From the NCBI GenBank assembly GCA_958450325.1, contig OY288242.1, forward strand, positions 65,115,562 to 65,179,561: a DNA stretch of 64,000 nt. Direction: 5' to 3'. The DNA is from Agrostemma githago (taxonomy: Eukaryota; Streptophyta; Magnoliopsida; Caryophyllales; Caryophyllaceae). The notes beneath the pieces were generated by a model. The model had not been told where the DNA came from. It saw nothing but the letters and a program-made list of their open reading frames with translations, and did not search any database. Positions within the stretch are counted from its first letter, which is position 1; every line of letters starts with the position of its first letter. Positions 34,838 through 45,500 of the stretch are shown piece by piece. Made by a program: the position numbers and the translations under genes.

Positions 34838-36940
34838 TCACTCAACGTCGACCTTGTTTCCCCTAGGATCGGGGTGGACGCTCACCCGGGTGGGGTAGGA
34901 CGGGACAGAACAACTCCAACAGCTGTCAAGGTACGCATGTCGGGCTTCCGAGTCATCCAGAAAGTGCTGAGCTGCAGAAAAGCGCTCCATCAACGAAACG
35001 GCGACCTGAAACAAAGTGGACAAGGTTAATATACATAAACCCGCAATTAAACATTTTTACACACCAAAATACAAATGTAATACCTGCTGTGATCCCCCAG
35101 CGAGTCTCGCCTGCTCTTGCACCTCGGCGACGGATGATGGTATGTTCCTCGGATGAGAGACTCTCGTGTACCAAGCGTGGTAATCCTGAGTCACTTCCCC
35201 CGGATAGTCCATCGGCCGCGAGAGCCTCCTAGGGTCGGCGCGACTAACCTCGAAACTCCTCCAAGGGTGGTCCTCGTACCCCGCACCGAACTCAACAAGG
35301 TACACCCCACCCCCGTGCCTCGGTCGATGCTCCCTAACCGGCGTAGGCATCGACTCGGGTACTGTCTGGACGTAGCCTAACTGTCTGATGACCCAGTCTG
35401 CTTGCTAAGGCTCAACGATGTCCATAAATTGTAGTGTCCCGTAGACGGTAGTAGAACGGTGCGACGTGTGAGCATTCCTCACGAAAGGCTCCCAGGTGAC
35501 CCGATCTGCTGTCAGTCGATCAAGTGAACGTCGGTACGCCATCAACTGGATCTCATGCGCCGCTGGTTTCCCGATGCCTACCCAAGCAGTCGCACGTGGA
35601 GAGGTTGACATAATCGAGATCGGTGCCTCCGGCCTGAAGTCGGGGAAGTACTCATAGATCCAGACCTGTAGCAACGACAAACACCCGGCAACCGTTGCGC
35701 ACCCCTCCCTCGAAGCCATCCCCAAATTCCTATACAGGTACGCCAACGTACCAGCACCTCACGCAAAACGACCGACCGAGTCCAAGCTGTTAGTCACTGG
35801 GAAGACGGACGGACGAACACGATCACTGGACTTATCCAAGAAGAGAAACTCCCCCAGCAACGTGATCAGGTAACCCTGCACAGTCTGCTCCCGGGTCCAA
35901 GTGCGCATCGTATCATGCACGGCCCTCGCCAGTACCCCTCCGCTCCTGTAAATGGGAGCGCCCCCTCCCGTCGCGGGTGCTTTCACCTGCGCATCACTCA
36001 TCCCAAAGAATTCCCCACAGCGGCCATCTTATCAGCTAAACCCCCTGTGGCGTTACGAACCACACATGGCTCACCCTCGATAGGGAGCCCTAAGATCCTA
36101 GCAACATCGTGCAGCATAATAGTCATCTCCCCGAACGGCATGTGGAATGTGTTCGTATCCGGCTGCCACCTCTCGACGAATGCTGTAATGAGCGGTACGT
36201 CCAAATGGTGTAGAATGCACGCCCGTAGATGCATCAGGCCAGACTGTCGGACAACATCCACTACCTTCTGTCGGACGTCGAACGATTCCAACTCCCTCAC
36301 AATCCTAGGACGGTTGTAGGTCTTCAACAGAGTCAGTGTGTGCTCTGACTCTGACCAAAGCAAACGCGCAACATGACCCCCAAAGCTCGGGATCACCGAT
36401 GGATCGATGGGACCTCCGGGACTAGGTCCCTGCAGAAGCCACAAAGTGTCGCTCCGTGGACGCCCGGGGGCGCTCGAGCCCGAAAGACCTACACTCCCTT
36501 GGAACGTACCTCCAGCCCCCTTCTTGTAGACAACGGCCTTACCCTTCCGTTGTGTCTCGGTGTCCGTCTCCTGCTCCCTCTCCTCAGCGTGCTGCTCTGA
36601 GAAGTCGTCTGGAAAAGTGTGCTGCCTCTCTATCTCATCGAACTCTATGTCTAGGTCGGTGGACTGCAACGACCTAGATGGCTCGGGGACACCACCGCTC
36701 TCGGTTCCCTCCGAAGAACCGTCACGTGTACCGCTCGCGATACGGAAACGTGGAACAGAAGACTATGTCCCCCCCGAGACGAAGAACCCCCTCCCCATAC
36801 GCAGCAGTCGTCTGCAGTGGCTCCGTGGTAAACGATGGCTCTAGTGGGCCGGTAGGTGGCGGTCGCGCCCTACCCCTAGCGCGAGTGGACGCAGTGACAA
36901 TCCTACCGTCGACCCGGCTACTCTTCCCCTTATCAGCCAT
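34838..36940 (-). pseudogene. Plant mobile domain (PMD) protein of the inner MULE
   Basis: Begins MADKGKSSRVDGRIV at 36940; frames change near 36700 and near 36000. The PMD core reads FDVRQKVVDVVRQSGL, then ALITAFVERW-like LITAFVERWQPDTNTFH and MPFGEMTIMLHDVARILGLP, the family hallmark (MAIN/MAIL1-like, 'aminotransferase-like, plant mobile domain'). The second half (36001 to 35084) holds LITLLGEFLFLDKSSDRV, then (stop) GAGTLAYLYRNLGMASR, LLQVWIYEYFPDF and later RHGGGVYL. Stops are TGA about 35757 and TAG about 35406. A 78-bp intron (35083-35006; CAG|GTATTA, TTTCAG|GTC) precedes the last exon (35005-34838). PMD proteins are known as host silencing factors and as transposon passengers; here it sits in a MULE. 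Molecular role unknown. Confidence 0.78.
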
Positions 36941-37613
36941 CTAATTTTATAAATTCGACACGGTGATAAAATGAAACTATGTTACTTGTTAATAATAATA
37001 AGAAAATAATTTAACGTTCTCGTACTATTGTGTAAATGAAACAATGATCGAACAACCGATATTGGGAGTTGAAATTCATATATAAAATTTATTTGAAAAT
37101 TCAAATTAATGATAACGTATATTCTTCTCAACGAAATTATTTCAAATTATTTTGTTACCTATTTTCAATCTCGGGTAAATTGATATTAATTTAAGCTCAT
37201 GATAACATTCACTAGTTTCAAAAATATTTTGAATTTCAAACGATGATAAAAGGAAAATATATTAGTTGTTAATAAAGAATATTTAAATTTAAAAGTAGTA
37301 CGGTCATTTTTAGCTAATTTTTAGCTCATTTCTTTCAATTAATGTTACCTACGATTTGTTATCTCGATGAGGGTCGTCGATTACTTAGTTTTTTTTTTAG
37401 CTAAAATTAGCCTTCAAAGGAAGGCTAGTTTTTTTAGTAAACACTAGTAACCTTAAAATTATTACTCATCGTTATCTCAATTGGGTAGCCGATTGCAGCT
37501 GAAGAAAGTAAACTATTAACCTTCAAAGGGTAGCCGATTTTAGCCAAAGATAACGATTACAAGTTTTTCACTCCAATTGAACCTTTTTAGCTATTTTCTA
37601 AGCTAAATTGATA
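36941..37613. other. Upstream region of the PMD gene
   Basis: A/T-rich, no gene. Words AAAGGTAGCCGATT and TTAGCTAATTTTTAGCTC recur (37490-37560, 37310-37340). It is the 5' side of the PMD gene before the MITE/LTR insertion; the promoter itself is probably in the right arm at 40670-41668. Confidence 0.5.
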
Positions 37614-38212
37614 CTCCCTCCTAGTTTTTTTTTATCTTCCATGTTTCCTTTTTTACACTAGTTAGAAAATCTTTCCTCTTTCCATTTTTGGGTTGTACTT
37701 TAATCATTTCTTTATTCTTCTTTCAATTCTTTATTCTTTCCTTTACTCACAAACCCCACCATATTTCTACTTTATACCTGTAGACACCCACATTTTGACC
37801 GCCAGGTGTCTATAGTAGTTTCCGACAAACACCCGATGATGATCGGACGCAAACGTGCTTTTAACGTACTCGGAAATGGGCTCGAAATCATGGCATTTGG
37901 CCTAGGCATTTTACGGAGTACAAATTTCACAAAACCAACCTCAAATTCAGGCCCAGTGGGTCGTTTTGAGTCAAATAACACTAATTTGGGTCGAATCCGA
38001 CACCAGGGGTAAAACCGTCTTTTAGCGACCGAGTCAAAACCCGGTCAAAGATATTTCCCGAGACTTGTGGACCGACCGTGATGTCTCACGCGTCCTGATC
38101 GGACTCCAACTCCACGAAAATCAGCTTCACAAAATAATAAACAATTCCGTTTAAGGTAGAATTCGATCTCGAGTAGGAATCCTATCCGAGAACCGACTCA
38201 GACACTCAACCG

Positions 38213-38390
38213 AGTGCAAACACTCGGCCGAGTAATACACAAATCATCCGGTTTTCCTCTTTTCTTCTCTCACAAGAAAACGGAATTCTCGTTCTTCTCA
38301 GCTTCTTACTTAAGCAGTAATTCTAACTCGAACGAGAATCCTATTAAAAAACCGATTCGAGCACCCGACCGAGTGTAAAACACTCGGCCA
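38213..38390. repeat. Palindrome pairs of CACTCGRCCGAGTG type in the solo LTR
   Basis: Two pairs: CACTCAACCGAGTG with CACTCGGCCGAGT (38213-38233), and CACCCGACCGAGTG with CACTCGGCC (38362-38389). Spacing matches the pairs of the Athila-like element at 2264-2441 and 9069-9178, although the host LTR differs. Confidence 0.75.
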
Positions 38391-38520
38391 AAACAAGAGC
38401 AAAACAGCCGGTTTCCCTTTCTTCCTTCACAAGAAAGTGGAATTCTCATACTTCTCAAATTCCTATGTTTCCTATCCTAAGCGGTAGTCAAACTCTCCTA
38501 AACCAAGGTCGGGAACTCCC

Positions 38521-38528
38521 TATAAATA
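38521..38528 (+). promoter_or_regulatory. TATA box of the solo LTR
   Basis: CTATAAATAGCCCC is a strong plant LTR TATA box, about 740 bp into the LTR, so U3 is about 770 bp and R/U5 about 1.8 kb. It sits on the plus strand, away from the PMD gene and towards MTK, about 4 kb upstream. Confidence 0.65.
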
Positions 38529-40761
38529 GCCCCTTGAATCCAACATAATAAGGACAAATTTTTTCATACACGTTATCGACACATCGACGATTAATTCATA
38601 CTATCCCCAACATACATAATTCCTGAAAAAACATAATTCTTTAGCATCGAGAAACCGATATTACAAACCCGAAGGAAACCGGTCCCGATATCCGACACCC
38701 TTCACACGTCCCACCTAGCCGAGCCACCCTAACCCAACCGACATCACCTCGACGCTCCCGTGCCTAGCCACATTCCGACGAGCCCTGATCCGAGTCAACA
38801 AAAGCATGTAGGTTGAGGGTGTACCAAACCCGATTTCTTCCTTTCCTCTTCTCTCCTCTTCGTCCGTCTTGTTTTTTTACGGGTCAAGAGTCGATTTTTT
38901 TTACTTCTAATATCGTTACTAACGAAAAATTATTTTCATAACATATATTCTTAAAAATATGATATCGATTTTTCTATAATCGTATATTGTATCGAAAAGA
39001 ATTATATTAAGATCTCGACGATATTAAAAAATCGTTACATCTTTTTCATTCAAAATTCTTTTCTTTTACTTTTCGTTCAAAACAAATTATTTTTCAAAAC
39101 CCCTTTTTTTATTCATTCCGAATATTCGATATCGATTTCATAATCTAACATCGGATACGACGAATATCGAAAACATGAATCGAATACAAATTAATTCATA
39201 ATTTGTACGCGGTTCATCAAAATAACAATTTTCGAACAACGAGCGAAACGGGACAGACCCGCACGCGAGTCGCGCCCCTCACAGGCGACTCGCGTACGAG
39301 TCTGAAACCCGCGCTCCTTTTTTCAACTTTTTCGTTCGTTTTATTATTTATTCTACGAAACGATTTCTAAAGTTTACATCTTTTCTAAAACTATTCCAAA
39401 TATTTGATATTGATTTCGTAGTCAATTATCGAAAATATTAATTCGAGTACGAATCGTGCAATATTCGTACGCGGTTTAATAAATCGATTTTTTCAGAAAA
39501 TCGCGTCCAAAACCAGCCCGACGCGCGACCCGCCGGCATCCCGGGCGAGCCGCGCGGCCGGCTGTCCCGACGCCCTTTTTTCGTTCTTTTTTATTATTTT
39601 TCGAACATCGTTTTTTATACAAAACAACGTCTTTTCAACAATATTTTTCAGATTTCGATTAATATTTATTTTCTCGATCTCGCATATTTATTTCTTACTA
39701 TTATTTACAAATCGATACTAACTCATTTGTTCATCTTTTGTAGCAATTTCATTTTTTTTATTTATTTCATTTGTTTTATTATACTAAAACGAATCTCACA
39801 TGCTAAATTCAACTTCGACGTTAAATTTTTCATGCATTAAACCACTTAGCAACCCGTTCAATTCCTCACATGCTTAGGAAAACAATGTTTGCATATCATT
39901 CATCGTTCAACTAACGCGCGCATTAAAACGTCATTCGATGTCCTAGTAGAGGCCGCTAATGTGCGGGCGGGGTTGGGTGTTCTTAGTGAACTTCCCAACA
40001 CGTACCCTCACCCCTTACTCAGAACCGTGGTTTCCGGATGTCCGAAACCATTGGCAACGAGAGTCATTCAATATACGATTAACCGCTTCAGTCGGCATTT
40101 ATATCGATATGCAAAAGGGACAAGCCCAATAAACTCTGACATCGGAAATGGGCCGTATTTTGTACACGGCCCACTACGACATAGAGTGGGCTCGAACGGT
40201 TCCGAATAACCATAAAATTCGGTGGCGACTCCGACTTCGATTTAAATTTCCATTTGACCATCTCATGGAGATTCATTCGCCTCCCCAAAACCCGCGCGTG
40301 GCCGCGTCGGGGTGGACCTATGTCATGTCCACAATACCCCACATTTTCTTACTTTAATCAATTCTTTATTCCCTTCTTAATTTTTGTGCCAAAAAAAAGA
40401 GAGAAGATCAAAAGAACTAGGAGGGAGTATTTTTTAGCTAAAGATTCAATATATTTTTGACTAAACAATTTCTCAAATATTTCAAAACCTAAATTTTTGT
40501 AAACATCGAACATTAAAACCGTAACCCACATGGTGAAAATACAAACGAACGAGTCACATATAAACATTTTCCGTAAAAATAACAACTCAACTCAATAACA
40601 ATAACAACCCAATTCAATATAATCTACTAATCAACTAACCCAATAAAATACATCAAAACAAATCTCACATACAAATCTTTATCGAAAAACAAAAACAAAC
40701 GAGACGGATATCATAGCGTATAACGTAAAAAAATACAAAAAAAACGAAAAAATGGGCCATG

Positions 40762-40915
40762 CACCCAAAAATGGCGCCCAAGAGGCCCCCCAGGCGCCAA
40801 AAACTGGCGCCCAAGAGACCTCCCAGGCGCCATTTTTTGGCGCTGAGGAGACCCCCCGGGCGCCATTTTTGGGCGCCGAGGAGACCCCCCAGACGCCATT
40901 TTTGGGCGCCCAGGA
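40762..40915. repeat. GGCGCC minisatellite in the right arm
   Basis: Four to five units, inverted relative to the left arm: GGCGCCAAAAACTGGCGCCC then AAGAGACCTCCCA. The units differ from each other by a few bases, as in the left arm. Confidence 0.85.
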
Positions 40916-41329
40916 CAATTCCCAGCAGCCCAAACCCGAGATCCCAACCTAGAAAACGCGCCCCTCTTCGCGAAAATCGATCCCAAAGTCACACAAACCG
41001 AAACCAAAGTCGAATATAGAAAACAATAACTACCCAAATCGGGTATTACATGGATTAATCAAGCAAATAGTAGCTACGGGGAACCTAAACTGTCAACCTA
41101 ATACTAATTATAATCAAACTAATCGACCTAAAATAATCAAATACAAACTAAAAGATAATACAAAATAGATATATTTACTTACTTGACTACGGATTTGGAG
41201 TGAGAGTGGAAGCGGTTTTATATTTGAAAAGCGATTTTTTGAGGAATTATTTTAGAGAGAGAAAGAAGTGAGAGTGAATTGTGAGGAGAAGGGGGGTTTA
41301 TATAGAAATTTCCTAAAGATATTCCCGAG

Positions 41330-41600
41330 TTACATTGAGACACGTGTCTTAAAAACCGTTCAAAAGTTAAAACAACCGTAATTTTAAATGACTCGGGAAA
41401 TAATAATTACATTAATGAAGAAACTTAATTAAAATGATCATTAATCACAATTATAGAAGGGTAAATGAGTTACGTTGAGACACGTGTCTCAAAAACCGTT
41501 CAAAAGTCCAAAAACCGTAATTTTAATTTAGTCGAGAAATAATAATTACATTAATTAAGAAACATAATTAATATCATTAATCACAATTATGGAAGGGTAA
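41330..41600. repeat. Two tandem copies of about 125-135 bp
   Basis: GAGTTACATTGAGACACGTG (41328) and GAGTTACGTTGAGACACGTG (41467) start two copies with the same order of words (CAAAAACCGTTCAAAAGT; AATAATAATTACATTAATTAAG). The left arm lacks a clear second copy. Confidence 0.75.
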
Positions 41601-41779
41601 AAGAGTAAATTCACGTATAAAAGCTGATGACCTGGCTGAAATGCCGACGACGAAATGTAGTAAGGACAAAATAGGCAATCGGAGGGATTAATTGTATATT
41701 TGGTGGTCGGAACGGGGAAGGTCGTCGGCAATGGTTGTGTTTGGTGGCCGGACTTAGCGTTATTTATTTGAGTTTATTT

Positions 41780-42434
41780 TTCTCTTTTCTCTCAAATGAG
41801 ATAAGTCAAATTGAGAAATGAGAGGGGTAAACATGGAAATTACGTGTACAACGGAGTAAAATCCGTGTATGAAATAACACGTCCCTTTTTTTGCGTTTAA
41901 AAAAAATAAGACTGAAAAATAAAACGAATGATAAAAAAAGGGGACAAATATTTTTTGATGATTTACTACTCGTATTTCTTTAGTCAAAAAATATAAGAAT
42001 TGATACAAATAAAGTAATGACTAACTTTGAACAACACCTAAAGTTATTGATTTTATGTTTAAATAAAAAAGTATAAAATCGAAAAAAATAATTAATCGAA
42101 TAATAGAAAAAATAATCAAGATTATTCATCATTTAAAGTAACATATAAATAAAATAACAAATTTAGAAAATATAAAAGTAAGAAGTATTATTTACCGAAA
42201 GTAAATCGAAATTAAAATGAAAACTATCTAAATTAAAATTCCATTAAAGATAATTGAAAGGTGATAAAGATAAATATTGAAACTAAAAAGTTTTCAAAAT
42301 TAACCTAAGTAGATTAAGTTAACAAATTAACTAAATGTGTGAAATTACTAACCTAACCTTGAAATAATTAAATTATGAATGACACGTGGAACCTTCTGAT
42401 TAGATGGGTTCGTACATGTAAGTGGAGCATTTTC
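41780..42434. repeat. Right arm of the outer MULE
   Basis: Inverted homologue of 28713-29560 and, better, of the fold-back element at 21786-22450. It ends GTAAGTGGAGCATTTTC at 42434, followed by the target duplication GAAAAAACAG. Confidence 0.7.
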
Positions 42435-42444
42435 GAAAAAACAG

Positions 42445-42598
42445 CATCATCGACTTTTCCTTTCCTGATGTGTGTCTAGATACATACATAGACTCCCACT
42501 CTCAAAGTCTCAAAGTCTCAACTAAGTAGGGAGTCTCGTCAAGTCTCACAGCATCAAATACCCACTCACCCACTCTTTCTCTCTCTGTAAAAGTGTAA
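42445..42598 (+). promoter_or_regulatory. Short MTK promoter and leader left by the MULE
   Basis: Only 154 bp separate the outer MULE's target duplication from the MTK start. They contain CT-rich leader sequence (CAAAGTCTCAAAGTCTCAAC, CTTTCTCTCTCTG) typical of plant 5' UTRs, and no strong TATA box. Distal promoter elements, if any, were displaced by 13.7 kb or now come from the MULE arm. Confidence 0.5.
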
Positions 42599-45500
42599 AT
42601 GGCGGCGGTGGGGGGCGAGAATGAATTCCGAGCATTGAACGAGAAGACACTGGTGGAGTACATCAAGTCGACAGCGTCACTCTCCACCGTACTCGGCGAT
42701 TCCGACAAACTCGTCATCGAAGAAGTCGGCGATGGCAACCTTAACTTCGTCTACATCGTCACTTCCCCTTCATCTGCTCTCGTCATCAAACAGGTACTAT
42801 CACACATGCTTTTAAATGCTACTAGTAGTAATTGTATGTTACGAGGCTGATTGATACTGAAATAGCAGCAGCATTTCTGATTTGTGACTTCGTCTTCTAT
42901 CTACTAATTCACTGGAGTAATATAGAAATTAGAAATGCTTAAGTTTATTTTGGGTATAAAAAGAGGCACACAGACGGCAGATTAAGAGACACACAGACGG
43001 CAGATTAAGAGACACACAGACGATATAATAAATTCTTTCAAGGAAAAGAAAGTTGTCGCATTTTATTACCGCATACCCTTTAGAGGAGCGTTGTATTTTG
43101 TACCCCTCCGATTTTAAGGGTGCAGTAATGTGTGGCTCAAAGGAAAATAAAGATGAGAGAGAAATGTAACAGTAATTCTAGACCACATGTTAATGGTCCA
43201 AAAAAAAAAATAAGGAAAAAAAGGGCGTTTCAGCCCAATAAGAAAACAGAAAAGATAATTAAAAATCGAAGGGAGTATTATTTAGAGAACTTTTTTTTTA
43301 TTAAGTACGTTTTAGTTCTCTTGATCTAATTTTCGCACCCTCTCTCCCAAAATCGTGGCACCGCCACTGGGGAGAAGAAATGGAGTTGTTGGGTTTTATT
43401 CATTATCTTTCCTACCCGTATGCTGGTTTTTTTTTGGTAGTGTAGAAAGTAAAATAGGCCATCTTATTTGATTATTTCCCTCCAACCTAAATTTACAACT
43501 AAACAATGGAACATGTCACTCTTCATCGTGGCGCGGGGTGAGTGTCTCAATCCCTTTGCAACTTTACTCGTGATTGGGTAAAGCATAACAGACTATACAC
43601 CTTAGCATTCATAATGACTAGATTATCTCAGTAGACTTGGATATCATGAAAATGCTATGCTGAAAAAGGATATTGGCACTTTTGCCAACCCTTGCAAGTT
43701 AGAACTGACCATGTAACCCTTTTATTAGTCCATGGATTAATTAGTAGTGCAAAGGGTATCTGTCATTTTGCTTATTGGAGAGTAAAAATAGTGTTTTGAA
43801 CTATGTAATGAGTGGATATATTGCTTTAGGCCTTGCCTTACGTTCGCTGCATAGGGGAGTCATGGCAAATGACCAAGGAACGTGCATATTTTGAAGCCAC
43901 GACATTGAGAGAGCATGGACGCTTGTGTCCTCAACATGTTCCAGAAGTCTATCACTTTGATCGTCCAATGTCTTTAATTGGAATGCGCTATTTGGCTCCT
44001 CCACACATCATTTTAAGGAAGGGTTTGATTGCTGGAGTTCAATATCCATTGCTTGCCGAGAACATGGCAGAGTACATGTCTAAGACCTTGTTCTACACCT
44101 CCCTTCTTTATACTACCACCACAGAACATAAACGCGCAGGTGCACTTCTTTGTTTTTAAGCCTATTTTGTTATGTTTAGAAAAAGTACTGTAGTTGATTA
44201 TCATCATGAATCTAATGTGAATAGGAGCTAAAGATACTAAAACCACGGAGTTGAAGACTCCATATTCTTTAGTTTTTCTTTTTTTATAGAATAAAGAAAA
44301 ATGGGTCATCAAGTTGACTGTTTCTATTTTGTATGAAGCCCAAGTTATTTGATGCAATTCTAGACAGTTTTATTTGAGGTCATTCAGAATGTTAAGGGTA
44401 CGGGTACATACATGCAACTGCTTTACCTCAATATGAACTGGAGTAATGTCTTGGTCGTAGTTTTATTGAAAGATACTATGCCATTCAATGTTTTGTGACC
44501 TTTGCTTCTGTCGCAACTTCTCTCTTATTACCAACACATCTTCTGGAATACTAATTTTTGTTGTTGTTTGCAATACAGTTGCTGAATTCTGTGGTAATGT
44601 GGAGTTGTGCCGGCTCACTGAGCAAGTTGTGTTCTCTGACCCTTATAAAGTATCTGAGTATAACCGCTGGACTTCTCCTCACCTTGATCAAGATGCGGAA
44701 GCTGTTCGTGAGGATAATGATCTAAAGCTTGAAGTTTCTCAGTTGAAATCCATGTAAGCGTGCTCTCTATTCTATTTATAGCCTTTTTGCTCTGTGGATA
44801 ATTTTCTTCTAGAAGTGTGTATTGATTGCTATTTTTCATGTTAAAGGTTCTGTGAGAGGGCCCAAGCCTTGATTCATGGAGATCTTCACACTGGCTCTAT
44901 AATGGTTACACAGGACTCGACTCAGGTCATTGATCCAGAATTTTCGTTTTATGGACCAATGGGATTTGATATAGGAGCCTTCTTGGGGAATCTTATCTTG
45001 GCCTACTTTGCTCAAGATGGGCATGCTATCGAAGGGAATGATAGGAAGGTTTGAAACCCACTATTCATCAGTATAACTTGTTGTCTTCTTTCACTTACCT
45101 TTTCGGCTGTCTCTTGCATCTTCATTTTGGATCTTTAGTGATTTCCTCATATTCCTTCATCAGTGACCAACTAAGAAGTTTATTCCCCCTTCCTCATGTA
45201 TACTTTTGTGTTTTCTGATGCATGTGAGTTTCAACATTTCCAAGGCTGAGACTCTTTCAGAGCACTCTTGTTTAAATTGTTGGATTGCACATTGTGTCTT
45301 TTCTGGCACTAAACTGAAGTTATTTAGTTACAACTTACAACACCTACGTCTTATGCCTTATTGCCCACAAGTTTATCGTTAAGCTTTGTTGACGTGCTGT
45401 AATGTACAGGCCTACAAGAAATGGATACTCAGAACAATCGAAGAGACGTGGAATCTTTTCTACAAAAAATTTATCACCCTATGGGATGAAAACAAGGATG

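Larger units (their letters stand above)
37779..40333. mobile_element. Solo LTR, 2555 bp, with perfect ATACC target duplication
   Basis: The element starts TGTAGACACCCACA and ends ATGTCATGTCCACA, flanked on both sides by ATACC (37774-37778, 40334-40338). A canonical TATAAATA at 38521-38528 marks the U3/R promoter. The first 30 bp form a TAGACACC...GGTGTCTA hairpin. Near the end GGTGGCGACTCCGACTTC recalls the tail of Tat/Ogre-type gypsy LTRs. No internal genes are present, so the body was lost by LTR-LTR recombination. Within it, a diverged 270-bp tandem duplication (about 39050-39330, 39330-39570) ends in two GC-rich blocks. Confidence 0.85.
37614..40427. mobile_element. MITE split by a solo LTR
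   Basis: Ends CTCCCTCCTAGTTTTTTTTT and, inverted, CTCCCTCCTAGTTCTTTTGA, flanked by TA at 37612-37613 and 40428-40429. Without the LTR the MITE is about 255 bp. Confidence 0.85.
30385..41668. mobile_element. Inner MULE carrying transposase-OTU and PMD genes
   Basis: Long terminal inverted repeats (about 0.8-1 kb) share GTCGTCGGCATTTCAGCCAG near both ends (30401 and, inverted, about 41650), the GGCGCC repeat blocks, and ACGTTATGCGTTACAATATC just inside them (left) with a closely similar inverted copy on the right (about 40700-40730). Between the arms a FAR1-type transposase gene runs rightward (31864-34513) and a PMD gene runs leftward (36940-34838), tail to tail. Without the later insertion at 37614-40427 the element is about 8.5 kb. 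Termini are approximate; the expected 9-bp duplication is imperfect (GAAGAAAA and GGACAAAA). Confidence 0.7.
40670..41668. repeat. Right terminal inverted repeat of the inner MULE
   Basis: Inverted homologue of 30385-31210. The GGCGCC array is at 40762-40915 and the ACGTTATACGCTATGATATC block just inside it. Outward lies a region that, on the minus strand, reads TATATAAACCCCCCTTCTCC (about 41291-41310), a probable promoter TATA and leader for the PMD gene, and then two ACACGTGTCT copies in two tandem 125-bp repeats (about 41330-41600). Confidence 0.7.
28713..42434. mobile_element. Outer Mutator-like element (MULE) with long inverted ends
   Basis: The left end reads GGAAGATGATACACTTAC and the right end, reverse-complemented, GAAAATGCTCCACTTAC. 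Long arms follow: 28713 to about 29560 and 42434 to about 41780 are inverted homologues (shared TTGATTATTTT, TTTACTACGTTGTACAC versus TTTACTCCGTTGTACAC, and CATACACG). Both sides are flanked by GAAAAAACAG (28703-28712 and 42435-42444), a 10-base match that fits a 9-bp Mutator duplication. Its own transposase is not visible; the genes inside belong to an inner element. Its right end lies about 165 bp from the MTK start codon. Confidence 0.7.

Noticed and set aside
40679..41037. Repeat-like ORFs in the right arm
   Set aside because: Same reason: frames through the inverted GGCGCC array.
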